Shown here: positions 22,551 to 35,900 of the stretch, one piece after another
Layout: each line of letters starts with the position of its first letter
How positions within the stretch are numbered: the first letter of the stretch is position 1
Source: Siphlonurus alternatus
Taxonomy: Eukaryota > Arthropoda > Insecta > Ephemeroptera > Siphlonuridae
Assembly: GCA_949825025.1 (NCBI GenBank)
Contig: OX463780.1
Coordinates: 44,558,979 to 44,622,978, forward strand
Length of the DNA: 64,000 bases
Direction: 5' to 3'
Notes under the pieces: generated by a model
What the model was told of the DNA's origin: nothing
What the model saw: only the letters and a program-made list of their open reading frames with translations
Databases searched by the model: none
Position numbers and translations under genes: made by a program

Positions 22551-25113
22551 TACAGTCAACCGGGGTAACTTTGAAAGCCCGGGGTAACTTTGAAAATGAG
22601 GAAAATAAAGATTTGTGATTTTTTATAGACCAATCTACTGTGTACACTGAAGTTTTTTCTCACTATATGGTAGGAATATGTTATTAGCTAATAGAGAAAA
22701 ATAGATTTAAGTGTTGCAGTTGATAAATTGGAGATAATTATTTTTTTTTACTGAAGAATGAAAAGTGTGACCAAAATAAGAAGTCTGGAAATAAGCCATC
22801 CACAAGGTAAGCAAATACAAGTTGGAACTTGCAATGCTATTCAGTGTTATATTTCAACCCTTCTTAACACATGTACCAAAGGATTTGAAAATTTTCCTGT
22901 AACTTTTTTTTTTATGAATTTTTACTTTCAATGGGGTAACATTGAAGGGCTCGGCGGGGTAACTTTGAAGGGCTTTAGAGAATATCACTATTTACTTGAA
23001 TGAAGCTTTAAAAAGAATCTGATACAAAATTTAGTGCACAAATCATACTATATAACATTGCATCATACATTTCAATTAATTTTGAACTACTTTTTTCTCT
23101 TTTTAGTCCACCACAAAGATTTTCAGCACTTTATTCTGGTCCGGTACTCCGTGGCGGAGCCAGAAAAAAGTTCCAAAAAAAGTCTTCCATCTTTCAGAAT
23201 GTTTCTCCCATGAGAAGTGAGTAGGGGAAAGTAAACCCACCCATTGCCCATGTATTTCTCTATGTACCACAACATCAATTGGGGGGGGGGGGGGGTCTAT
23301 GCCATTACCTGTAATTACCGGTGCTATTGTTTGACATTAAAACTATATTTGTCTCATTTCATGCCTGAACATTTTTAAGACTCAGTTACTGTTAAATAAT
23401 TTATTAATTTTATGATAAAGGTTAGAACAGAACTACAATTATACTAATTAAATTTTAATTTCAGATTCATTAAGAAATCTCTTACGCACTACCGGTAGGC
23501 CTGATTCGAGTACTGCAGAAGAGGTCAACAAATACAAAGAGTGTATACAATCAAGACTGCACTGATGAAAATTTAGACCTACCATGCAGTAGGTCACCTA
23601 GCCATCACCCCCCCCTTCCACCCCCCCCATGGAACCCCTTTTTCCTTCAAGTAGAACCAGGCAACCAAGCCACTGCCTCAAGTTATATTGCTCCTCGTCG
23701 GAGTATGAAAGTCAGAGTGAGTCCGCTAAAAGTCTTGGGATGGAGGGGTACAGGGACTAGAAGGAGCAGTGGGTGGGAGTTTTTTGAATTTAAGAACTAT
23801 TCTAGAGGTGACCTAAACTTTGGACTCCCCCTCCCTCCCCTTCCCCCCTGTCTACAGGTGGCATCAGGTAAAAGTGTGTGTCCAGCACATTTCTCCAGGT
23901 CTGAAGTCAGAGTGAGTCAGCTGAGTCTGGTGGGGTTATGGAAGATGGAGGGGCAATGGGTGGTATATTTAGTTAACACGAATGACCCCAACCATGCATG
24001 ACCCCTCCCCTCCCTTGCCTAAAGATGGCACTAGGTAAGAGTGAAGAGTGTCGACATTCCTCGTCTGTTGCAAAATCAGGAGTAAGTGATCAGAGTGTGA
24101 ATGACAAAAAGAGCTCAAACAATGATGACAAAAAATTACAAATGGGAAAAACACAGATTATAGTGACAAAAAAAAAACATGACCCTGTCTACAACTGACA
24201 AGTGAGCTCGTCACTGGGATTAGCGACTTAGCGACGGAACTGAGGCTTCACCTCTGGAACTTATCTGCTTGTCAAGTTAAAGAAGATATATTGTGATATT
24301 CAAAATGGTTCAACTATATGTTCATAATTGAACAGCCAACTGACCAAGGACTTCAAGTTCTCTGTTAACCATCCGAATACTATTCCGGAAATGATGCCAG
24401 TTCAAGCCTGAACATGAAGAGAAGAAATTTCTAAAAAGTTTCAATTTAACTTTTTAAATTCTTCTGCATTCTTATAAAATTATTAATGTTTGTAAACATA
24501 TATGACACAATGGGGGACATTCACAAAGCACTTTAACCCCAACTTTAGCCCCAAGTTTTATCCCTGGTACTAAACTAGGAGCTAGACATGGTTAGCCCAT
24601 GTTTAGTACCAGGGATAAAACTTGGGGCTAAAGTTGGGGTTAAAGTGCTTTGTGAATGCCCCCCAATATGTTCAGAGAGAGAAAAATAAATAAATAAAAT
24701 GAATGTTTAAATATTTGGAGGATTTTAATTAATTACTGTGATTAATTATCTAATTAACCTTTAATTAACTGCAAATAATGGTTTAATATGCTACCAAGTT
24801 ACTGAAAAATATGTCCAGAACAGTAAATTACATGGTAGGACACATTAATAAAAAAATTACACTTTTAAGTTGCTTGAATATAAGTGTCCGCAAGGCCCTT
24901 CAATGTTACCCCATTGCCGGGGTAACTTTGAAGGGCTTGTTTTAATTTTTTTTTACAGTTAATAATTGGGGCAAAAAAATTTTACAAACATTTTTAGACA
25001 TCTCTAGCTAAGTTACACAACTGGTAATTTTTTTATTTGCCAGATATTTTTTTTTTAAAAGTTATGATCAGAAAGGTAGTAAAAACCCTTCAATGTTACC
25101 CCGGTTGACTGTA
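22551..25113. mobile_element. TIR element, pogo/Tc1-like, with internal repeats
   Basis: The 2,559 bp element (22553-25111) starts CAGTCAACCGGGGTAAC, ends with the complement, and is flanked by TA on both sides. CAGT termini with TA duplications are typical of pogo/Tigger elements. The motif GGGGTAACTTTGAAGGGC recurs near both ends (22573, 22930-22975, 24897-24940, 25086-25104) in both orientations, as expected of subterminal transposase-binding sites. No transposase frame is seen, so the element is non-autonomous. The interior contains exon-like stretches with splice-type borders and a tandem duplication of about 190 bp (23706-24060). Confidence 0.7.
24512..24664. mobile_element. Hairpin MITE nested in the pogo-like element
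   Basis: A 153 bp near-perfect palindrome. The left arm contains CATTCACAAAGCACTTTAAC and CCCTGGTACTAAAC, and the right arm is the complement with only 1-2 differences. The loop is about 20 nt. There is no coding capacity. Confidence 0.7.
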
Positions 25114-25697
25114 TTCTGAAAATATTGTTACATCCTCTTGTATTATATGCCATAAGTATACATTTCACTATTTTTAACAATTTCACTTTTAAAATGCTTA
25201 GGAAATTTATCATAAAAAAATAACAGTATGATACTTTTAATGCATATCCTTGTTTTACACTCAATTGATTAAATAAGTATTAACATACAAAACGACTAGT
25301 GTATTCTGAGAAAATACAAAAAAGTAAACTTTTCCTCACCTTGGCTGGTAAAAACGGGCAAAATTTCCAGGGCTTTCAGGTTTCAGGCTAAAAAATAACA
25401 ATTTTGCTTGCAAGTTGCAAGATGCAGCGACCACATTTGCAACGGACGCAACGGTTTTTCTAAAAAAATTTAACTTTCGAGCTCAAAATTCATGAACGTG
25501 ATTGGTCGAAAATTATCTCAGCTGCTGCTATGATGTTGCCAGATTGCTGAGTTTCATCGTCAAATGGCTCAAATGCAATGCTACGATCGGGCAACACTGC
25601 ATCGGCTGTGTGTAGCTGTGTACTGTACTGTGTATCTTACAATTTTTATCACAATCATATTTTTCAATAATTTTGTAAGTTTTTCTCGTTTATAAAT

Positions 25698-28319
25698 ATG
25701 CAGATGCCACCAATGCAGGGTGCAATGCAAGGTCCAATGCCTACTGGGCTTCAGCCACAAATTCCACAACCTCCAGGCAGTCTTCAACAGCAACAAGCAC
25801 AACTTCAAGCCCAGCAGCAAGAAAAGTTGGATAACATCTCAAAACTGAAGTCTCTCGTTGTTCCCCTTAGAGATTCTTTATCTGTAAGTATGATATATTA
25901 AAACTCTACAGTGATGCCTCCTTTAGAGAATAAATCAGCTATATGCACATATTATGTACAATTTATTATTTTTTACAGAATACCTTAAAAACCGCTGCAC
26001 AAGCCCTCCATCAAAACAGTCTTGTTGACCTCGGTACAATGTAAGCATATTGTAAATATTTACTGTATTATTATATGTACGATACTGTATGTATGCATGC
26101 ATGCGAAGCATACCATGTACATATTAAGGTGCTTTTACATAATTAAAAATTGGTACGGAATCACCCCAAGATTACTCTACCTATGTAGAGGGACCTTGGA
26201 ATCACCCCACAACACACCGCAGAAAATGTTGTTGATGATGCCGCCGCAAACATCAAACCTCAAATTTGCTGCAACATATTCTATGGTCAGACTAAGGCGC
26301 TCTGTAGAAAAACAAAACTCATCTTGATTTTGTTACGGCATTGCCGGCATTCACATGACTTTCAGCCGCAATAGCAGCAGATATGAAATCTTGTGATATT
26401 TTTACATGGCACCCAGTGCAAATTTCGATTATTTGAAAGCACCTTTACATCATATCTGAAAGATAAAGTTGCATGCTAAAAGGTAGATTTACGTAGAGTG
26501 AAAGTGCAGGAAAAAACAACACAATATGTAATCAGCATTCTGTTGCTAATTGGCTAAATGCTTCTAAAATGCAGAGCAGCTACTAAAATTCCTGCAATAA
26601 AGACGAGCTAGAAGTCTGCAGCTTGAGTCTGAAGTGTGCTTGAGGTCTGTGTGGGCTATTTCTTTCTGATGCAACATGCTTTATGTATGGCGTGGATAGT
26701 TGCATACCCGGGATATCCAGTTCACAATCAGCAATATCTTGAGTACAGTAATAAAAAATTATGTGTACAGTAGTCTTACTATAAATGAGCATCAACAATT
26801 TTAATCCTGAATTAAAGTTAGGTTTCATCTATGCAATTTTTCTTATTATGCCATAGAGGTGTGCATTTCTTTTTTCCAATAGTACATAAATCATTTTAAT
26901 ATCTCTTTTTCAGGAAAGGAAATGAAGTCCCTGCCCAGCGATTTGATAAAAATCTTGAAGAGTTTTACTCCATATGTGACCAAATGGAACTACACTTGGT
27001 AGGTTTCAAATTAATAACAATGAAATACAGCACTGTATAATTTATAGCAAGATTGTTGACTTGATCTTTTAGTTGAAAACAAACTGTACCGGTACATTAT
27101 TGATCAATATACACTACGGTAGTGGAGTACAGGTTATATCAGTAATAGTTTTTCTACAGGGATGTCTGTTTTAAAAAGCCGGTATTACACGATACAAATT
27201 TTCTAACTATTGCATACAATTTTTCCTTACAAGAAAACTTCAACTCCATTTATTTGTGTGGAAATGAAATTTTCTTGCAAGAAAAAATTGTATGCAAAAT
27301 TGTATGGTGTAATACCGGCTTTATTTAGTTTGCAATTTCATTTTGACATCTTTTTCTACATATAAATTTTTAGTCTTATATCTGGAGACAATTATTAATA
27401 AAATCTTAGTGTGTTTTACTTTTTAATTATTAATGTATGCAAATACAGTACTTTACACTCAAACTGTTATTACCTTGCCAAACATCTCACCAGTTGGTGA
27501 AGTCAACTTGTTCAGCACACGAATGGAGCAGGTTGTATAAGGAGCAAGATCTTGTCTTCAAGCCTTTTTCACCCTTGATGATGCTGTTCAAGGCACCTAA
27601 CCTCACAAAGAGATGTGAAAGTGGAAACTAATTAAAAGTGAACATTTTTTTTTTTTTTTTTTTTTCGTATATGGGAACTGTAGATTTATCCACGTCCTCA
27701 ATGTTTTCTTTTAATTCTAGTGAAGCTGTTCAAGGACAATTGATCTGAAAAAGCAAACATGGACGGTTGGTCTAGTTAAACTGGTCCATGCTGCAACAGC
27801 GTACTGCTAGAAAGAAAGCCCAGCTTTCAGACATTTCCACCCCTTCCTCTCATCTCGCTGGCAGTGGTAGGCTGCTGCTGCTGCGCTGGCCAGTTCAACT
27901 AAACCAACTGTCCATATCTTCACTTTTCAAATTAATTATCCTACATTAGAGCAGCCTCTCCGACCCACCTTCACTAGAAAGTGTAATGAAATATTGAGGC
28001 ACATGAATACCAAAATAACTCTTAAAGTTCCTGAATATGTACACCTTTAATTACATATTTGAGTAAAATACTACAAAAAAATGACATCTTCTGTTTACAG
28101 AAAACTGCAATTGAGTGTGTGACTCAGGGCAACAGTAGTCAGCGTTATCTGCCTATGCAAATTGCACTGACAAGGACCGAGTCTGGGCCGGTGACGCAGC
28201 AGCAAGACTCTCTGTCATACCCACAGTTCCTTGCTACTGTACGCTCGCAAGTCAGCTACGCCAGAGAGCTCCACGACACCCTACTGGCAGCCGCCCAAGC
28301 TTTTGGATCAAACGAGTGA
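25698..28319 (+). CDS. MED29: Mediator of RNA polymerase II transcription subunit 29
   Basis: MED29 (Drosophila Intersex) belongs to the Mediator tail/head interface that links activators to RNA polymerase II. Four coding exons (25698-25883, 25979-26040, 26914-26998, 28101-28319) have clean GT/AG borders, and the phases close to give 183 aa (human 200). The N-terminus is rich in Gln, Met and Pro. Family hallmarks follow: LDNISKLKSLVVPLRDSL at the end of exon 1, QRFDKNLEEFYSICDQMELHL in exon 3, and the C-terminal SLSYPQFLATVRSQVSYARE with its ALLE-like helix. The start ATG is the first in a TATAAATATGCAG context, and the gene has no upstream in-frame alternative nearby. Introns 2 and 3 carry MITEs at 26126 and 27177. 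Confidence 0.93.
26126..26445. mobile_element. MITE of the AAGGTGCTTTCAC family in a MED29 intron
   Basis: The ends AAGGTGCTTTTACATAATTA and its complement (TTATTTGAAAGCACCTT) match the element at 7347-7601, and the interior includes similar GCCGC-rich blocks. Ends are defined to within a few bases. Confidence 0.6.
27177..27320. mobile_element. Short MITE, AGCCGGTATTACAC family, copy 2
   Basis: A 144 bp inverted-repeat element nearly identical to 2971-3118, with intact AGCCGGTATTACAC ends. It lies in the last MED29 intron. Confidence 0.7.
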
Positions 28320-30558
28320 CCTTCACAGTCGGCAAGTGAAAGCAAAAACAAAGACTTTATACATATTGCCAATAACCAGCAGATATTAATGATAAGTGTT
28401 TTATAGTGTGTTATTTTCATATACAATGATAGTTTAAACTGTCTTTAAAAGAATTGAAAGTTTAAATTACTTTTGCTGATTTTTTCTTCTTTTACTCCAC
28501 AATGGAGAACTGTATGCAACATTGGCTACATTCAGTGAAGACAATTCAATAAAAAAAATTGCCTTACACGTAATTTAACGATGAGCAGCCTAATTTCATT
28601 TTCTTTAATTTATTTTTTAATCCCTTTGTAACTATTGTATAATATATACAGTAGAGGTCTACAATAGAGGTCTGCAAGAGCTCAGGCCTAGACCCACCCA
28701 GCCCACGGCTTGGCATCAGCAGTCTGCAACGGGCTAGGCCGGGCTTGGTTATTCTTCGAATTTTCAATGGTACTGTTTTTTTTTACTAAAGGAAAAAAAG
28801 AGCTAGCAAGAAAGAATAATTACAAAACATCTTTGTTTGTTGCCAGTTTTATAATGAGTTGTAAAATACCAAAATAAAAAGGCACACATCGAGCAAGCCT
28901 AACCTACCTAACAGGCCCCCATATAAAGCAGGTTTCACAGGCCCTCGTCAGGCGTAGCAGCCACCTGAACAGCCTGAGCCTAGCCTAAAAAATTCAGCCA
29001 ATGCAGACCTTTAACATACAGCAGTGGAAAAATTTAATGTCTTATTTACTATGCTGCATATTTTTTTTATTACTATCACTATTATTTGTTTATTTTATTT
29101 TCTTCAAAAAATAGATACAAAAAGGAGTCAGAGGCACGAGTTATTGAAAGTTCTCTGCTCAAGTAATAGAATTTCTGTTAGTTTCAATCTTCTTTCATTT
29201 TTATGTTTTTATGTGTATTTAAATATCAGGCATGTTGTTGTTGGTAAGGAAAACCTGCTGCTCTCTCTCTCTGCTGAAAGAACTAAGAAGCTATGCTAAT
29301 TTCCTTTATTTGGGCTCAGTAATTGCTCCTGTAATTTCATTTAATTTTTAACCACACTTTTAAAGTCCTTTTCAGTAGTCTTAAACTCCAAGCACTAATG
29401 TTACATGATAATTTTGTACAGTAATGAGGAAAAACAAATAATAATAAAAAACTTTTTATTTTAAAAGTTAAACAACAGGTTCTTAATTATTCTTCCGTCC
29501 TTGTTCATTAATGTTATTACTATGGAGAAGGAAATGTCAAAAATAAGATTTTCTTTTCTTGCTTACTTTGTATTACTTTATTAGGAGTTAAAAGATATTA
29601 TTAATATACCAATCTTCAATAATTACACATAATATAGATATATACAGCAAAAATCATACAACATTTTTTCTTTTTACAACTGAAATCAGTCTTTGAGTAT
29701 TTTTTTTCCCCAAAATCCAGCACAGGCATACATTTTCTTGCAATCTTAAGCATTTTGATGGAAAATAGGCAAAATAAGAAAATTTAGAAACAATTAAACA
29801 ACAAAAATATATTTGGTGACAAGGCCAGATAATTAAATATTAATAAAAATTATTAAGTAGTGCAAATATTATTTAATTAACAAAACTAATTCAAAAGGGT
29901 TCCTTTCTAATTTTGACAATAAAATTATGCTATTTCTAATTCACAAATTTGCAGTTTTTAGAAATACCGTAATAATTGAGTTTTAATTTTTTTAATAAAC
30001 ATTTAAGCTACATTATAAAAACATTAAAAAATTGTTTACAAACAATCATCATGTATTATTTTCCCCATAAATAAAATGGTAATGATAGAGTAATAAATTT
30101 TCCCATTGCCCATATAGTTAAAAAATGACACAATCTGCTCAGCAGAATAAATACTTATCAAACACAATAACTTGAAGATGGCAAACACAATGAGAGGTCT
30201 AGTTTGAAAATATTAATTGTCACTCTGAGACAAGAAGTATGTTGTGTTTTCCCTACAGGTGTATAGCGATGATGTTTTTATACTCAACAGGGAGTAGCTC
30301 CGATACAACTTGTCTATAGTGAAATCAATTAATATATCTCCACCTTACAAAAAGCTAATTTTGTGGTTGAAAATCAATAAATTGATTGTTAAAGCAAGGT
30401 AGAGATCAACAGTTTCGGAACTAGATTATGATGTTACTGCTCGTCTCCTTATCGCACAAGAATCATTTGGCGGGGAGGAAAAAAAGGGGGTGAGGGCCAC
30501 AGCACGTCAGTCTCTGAGCAGCCTTGGGCACTTTCTCTGACGCTCGATAAGGCCAACA
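28320..30558. other. Convergent 3' flanks of MED29 and LC3
   Basis: MED29 and LC3 end toward each other here. No further gene is supported; the sequence is AT-rich, with one GC-richer patch at 28680-28745. The MED29 poly(A) signal is at 28548-28553. Confidence 0.45.
28548..28553 (+). terminator. MED29 poly(A) signal
   Basis: An AATAAA hexamer lies about 230 bp after the MED29 stop codon. Confidence 0.5.
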
Positions 30559-32897
30559 TCACGCACACGAGCCAAACACTTCTTGTGACGCATAAGTCAC
30601 ATACAGGAAGCCGTCCTCATCTCTGTGCTCTTGGTACACTTCCGCTAGCGTGCGCGACAAACTTGCCATGCTGCGGTTGTTCACGAGTAGGTAGAGTGCT
30701 TGCTGGGAACCAAGGTGCATTCGATTTCTGAAATTGAAATGTTGGTGTAAATAAAAATTTGTAGAAATGAAAGTAAAGTGTTGAAAATTGAAGGGGGGGG
30801 GGGGAAGCTTAATTAATCATATTGCAATTTTCACACTAAATTAAAAATGTATTAAATAAATATTAATAAAAGTAATTTAAAATAATATAACTTATAAGTA
30901 TATAAAAGCATAAGTATTATTAAGGGTAAGGTAACGCCACCAATGTTAAAAAAAATCCCTCTCACAAAAATTCTGAAAAAAATTTAAAATGTTCTCCTCT
31001 ATACCCCCTATCAGTACCTAAAATATCAGGTATACAAATACGATCTAGTTTTTGAGTTATAAATTTTTAAAGTTGACTACTTTAACATGAAGAAATGAAA
31101 CTCCCATGTTAAATTGGTCAACTTTAAAAATTCATAACTCAAAAACTAGATCGTATTTGTATACCTGATATTTTAGCTACTGATAGGGGGTGTAGAGGAG
31201 AACATTTTAAATTTTTTTCAGAATTTTTGTGAGAGGGATTTTTTTTAACATTGGTGGCGTTACCTTACCCTTTTTGATACATTTCTATTTAATTATTTTA
31301 TTAATTATACTTTACGGGTATTTCTAATTGCTATAATAAATGTGCAATGCTTAATACACATCTATTATATGAACATAACAAATTGTATTAAATCTTTACT
31401 ACTGTACTGTAATTATATTAAGTTGCAGCTATAGAAGGAAAGCGAGGGTATTTAACCATTTAGCCAAAAAAATGCTGAATTAATAAATTATAATTATTCC
31501 TAAAATGCATGCAAATAGTGTTGATATCAGCTGAAGTTCTTGAATTATGAATTCATACCAATTGTTAATAAACGCACCTGATGATGCTGACGAACTGAGA
31601 CATGGTGATTTCTTGCGGCACCAGGAACTTGGTTTTGTCCAGGGGATCCAGGGACTTTTCCTTGGAGAAACGCTCCACGATGATCTGAGGCAAATGGAGA
31701 ACAAGTTAAAAATATTGGTGACAAAAAGAACAACTCTAGATCGTGTTATATATTGTTGGACTTCATGCTAAAGTACTGAAAATATAATTCGATTTGTGCA
31801 TTTTTCTGAAAAAACGTACAAGTTGAATGAATACCTTATATTTTGTTACAACTTTTAGCACAAAAAATTCGAAATCAACCGCACAAAAATGAAAAAAAAA
31901 AAAAAAAATAATAATAATAATAATATTGTGTTAATCAACGTTCCTTGGTGTTAATATCAGACAAGTTTAAATTATTTAAAAAAGAAACTTACCGGTACTT
32001 TAGTTGGAAATTTACTCCGTATTGCTGCTACCTCGTCCTTGCGATTCGCTGAAACAAATAAAAACAAAAACTTATACACCTGTGCAATATCAATTAGAAG
32101 CGGCAAGTCTTTGTGCAAGAATATTACCACAAAATAGTTAATTAAAAATAGACACCATAAATTTGCGGAAATCACTGCATGCAATGTATATTAACCACAA
32201 AACTTTTACTACAGGTGTACTATACATACAGTAAATTAATTGCTAAAAAGCTCACAGAGCCGTTAATTAATTAAAAATGTCTAGCTGGACTCTCTCAAGC
32301 TGAAGATTGTAATATGAAATGAGTTTATATTATATCTTAATAAAACATTTATAAAAATCATAAAAAAAATAGTTTTATAAAGTTTTATTCATGACAAATA
32401 AAAATGAATATTTCGTAATGTATAGCTTGCAGCATTGCAATAAAATGTTTAAATGCAACCGTTAGGTATACCGACTGTATATATTATTTTTTTTATTTCG
32501 TAACGTAAACATATAAAAAAAAGTTGATGTTTTATTATCTTCGAACGCTTCTTGGTAAGAGGAAATAATCACGCAGACCAAAGGCGCCAACGATAGGCGG
32601 CGCTGCGTAGCAACACCCGCCGACAAGATATCGTATAATCATTACAAAATATAATCAATACAGATTAAATTTCTTATAGACCTTTACATTTTTAATAGAT
32701 TAGTAAGGCGCAATAAAAAACATTGTTTAATACATGATTTTTGTTTATCGATCAATACGATATTCATTTACAAACAAGAAATGGGTATTAATATAATCTT
32801 ATTTTCAGTTTTTATCAATCACCAATCCATATATACGTTTCATAATTCCGTAATACAAAATTTATAGAGCAGGTCCTGTGCATCGAGACCAAACAGT

Positions 32898-32970
<73 letters not shown>

Positions 32971-35900
32971 CTATCATACCATATATTTAATAATTTCGCA
33001 ATCTTAGCAACTGTTAAAATAAAACTTCTTTATTTCACTATTATTTTCTTGCTGAGATGGCGAAATAATCACGTATATAGCTGAAATAGCCAATGCTTGT
33101 TCATTCAGGCAAAATAAACTTAGCTTTTTGACCTTGTAAAATTCAAGATCAACACACCTATTCTTTACACTTTTTTTTTTTTTTTTAAATATGTTGATAT
33201 TTTTTTTATACCGAAGTCAATTGGTTCGCTGCAATAACAAAATCTTAGGCTGTATAAAAAATTAATGCCTCGTATATATTAATAATAGTAGCAGCTATAA
33301 TTATGATGTTTAATTCTTCTTATTGCAACCACAAAATACTGTTGCAACACTGATATGAAATGTATGTTGCAAATTTAATGCCAATTAATATATATTGTAT
33401 AGGATTTTAAGCACATGCATGCTGCACGATCTCATATTATGTTATAAATACGCAGTCTTAAATTCTCTAAAATTGAAGTTACAATTTTGTTGATTCCGAT
33501 TGTAAAACTGTATTTTAACTTCAAAACATGAATTTAAGTCTGTATCATGAATTTAAGCTTTATTTCCTGTAGGCTCAGATATTGAAAATATTTTATATTA
33601 TGAAAAAAATTAAAATATTAACAGCATATGGATATTATTTACGTTGCAAAATATTCTAATCGTGTCATATATACTTGATAAGCACCTGCAGGCAATGTAA
33701 CCTCAAAGCGATCACGGCCGCTTGTATGGAGCGACAGCTCGGCGCCACTTGCAAGTGTGGCCTGTGATCTTGCAGCTGCACTGTCAGTACACGATCTCAC
33801 AGTCAGAAGTACGTTAACAGATCAAAAGACCACCCAGCTTTCGTGACCGATGTCTTTACCAAATATTTAAGGGTACGGTAACGCCACCAATGTTAAAAAA
33901 AATCCCTCACACAAAAATTCTGAAAAAAATTTAAAATGTTCTCCTCTACACCCCCTATCAGTAGCTAAAATATCAGGTATACAAATTCGATCTAGTTTTT
34001 GAGTTATGAATTTTTAAAGTTGACTAATTTAACATGGGATTTCCATTTCTCCATGTTAAAGTAGTCAACTTTAAAAATTCATAACTCAAAAACTAGATCG
34101 TATTTGTATACCTGATATTTTAGCTACTGATAGGTGGTGTAGAGGAGAACATTCTAAATTTTTTTCAGAATTTTTGTGTGAGGGATTTTTTTTAACATTG
34201 GTGGCGTTACCTTACCCTTAACACAAGAGGTCAAAATTATTATGTCCTGTCATCCTATATAGCTCTCGTGATCCAATAAAATATGTAAATGGACAGTGTT
34301 AAACTTGTATAGACTCATATATTATGTTCACTTTTTATATATATAAACAATACACGTGTTGAGTTTCTCAAACAATATAGAATCTAACAATAGTAGAGAA
34401 GAATTAAGGCTAAAGGCACATAAATCTCGCAGGGTTTGCACCGGTGCAATCGGTGCAAACCCTTCCAAATTCAAGCAAAAGTTTGCTTGCCAAGCGAGGT
34501 GAAAGGCAGGTACGAGTGCCTGCCCCGGGGCAACAGGCCCGGTGTGAAGTCACTCACAGGTGTAACCTGTGAGCAAAACAATACCGTCTAAAGGACGGTG
34601 AACTAAAATGAACTAACACTTAACTAAACTGAACTTAAAATAACCTAAATTAAACCTAGCGATGACAGCTCTCATATTCTCAGAAAGCTGCCAGAGCGAT
34701 GACAGCTCTCATACTCTCAGAAGCTGTCATGTTGGCTCTCAGCCGACGACCTCTATAACTTATAATGACAGCCGTTCAGAGCTGTCACGCCGGTCCTCAG
34801 CCGGCAACCTCCCAACTCAACTATGACAGCCGTTTAGTGCTGTCATGCCGGTCCTCAACCGGCAACCTCAAGCCGGTCCTCAACCGGCAACCTCAAAAAA
34901 AAAAATCTCTCACATGACAGCTCTCATACTCTCAAAAGCTGGCATGGCCGGTTATCAACCGGCGGAAAACCAAAAAAAAAATATATGACAGCTCTCATTA
35001 CCTCAGAAAGCTGTCATCGCCGGTCCTCAACCGGCACCACACCCAACCTACTGACAGCCGTCAACAAGACCTCAAAAGCTGTCATGGCCGGTCCTCAACC
35101 GGCAACCTCAAGCCTTCAATGGCGAACTTATCCAGCGATGTAAAATAACGCTGTTCCCCACCACCTTTGCGGTAGAGTGTTACCCTTCTTTAGACGTGTA
35201 GGGTATGCCTCATAGGTTCATAAACACGTTTTGATTGTTATTTTGTTTTTATTTTTTTTTGTTGTTTTTTGTTTTTTTTTATTGTTATTTTATTTATTTA
35301 TTTCAGAAATACAAAGAGTTTAATTTATACAATCATTTCCTAAATTCATTAATATAATTATGACAAAGAGTTTCATTTATTTTTATTTATTTTTTTTTTC
35401 ATCACCCTTCTTTTACGTGTAGGGTTAAACACGTTACAAATTTTATTTTATTCAAGCCGGACATTTTGGGCTGTAGATCATCTTATCCTCTTCAACATTT
35501 CGTCTTTCTTCTTCTTTTTCGTTGACATCACCGGTCAGGAGCTTGCACGAGGGGCTCAGTTTCATGTGTTCGATACAGGCAAGTTTACTCCCGTCGAAGT
35601 CTTCAATCTTCAATCTGCAGTAAACACATATGATGAAACCAAGTTTGGAGCCGTCATGATCCCAGCGGAAGCCGTAACGTGCCAAGTCATTGATGGTAGC
35701 TGTTTTATAAGGTAGGCTGTGTTTTGGAAAGGTGAGTACTCGTCCACCTTCAGTGAAGATGTATTTTCTGTGTCCAGCAACGAGGCGACCACCATCACAC
35801 CAGCAGTCACATGTGGTAAATACTGAATTGTCCCGCGCATCGCGTACAAACTTTCCTCGTAAAGATGGGGGTTCAGAAGGACGAACACCCCAAAAGTCTT

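Noticed and set aside
33690..33867. First considered as the missing LC3 first exon
   Set aside because: No minus-strand ATG frame of the right phase and no FK-rich LC3 N-terminus; the exon at 56533-56650 fits in sequence and phase.
34490..35120. Repeat array with regular short palindromes considered as a CRISPR array
   Set aside because: Repeats are hairpins of two kinds with irregular spacing and no unique spacers of constant length, and the setting is a eukaryotic transposon.
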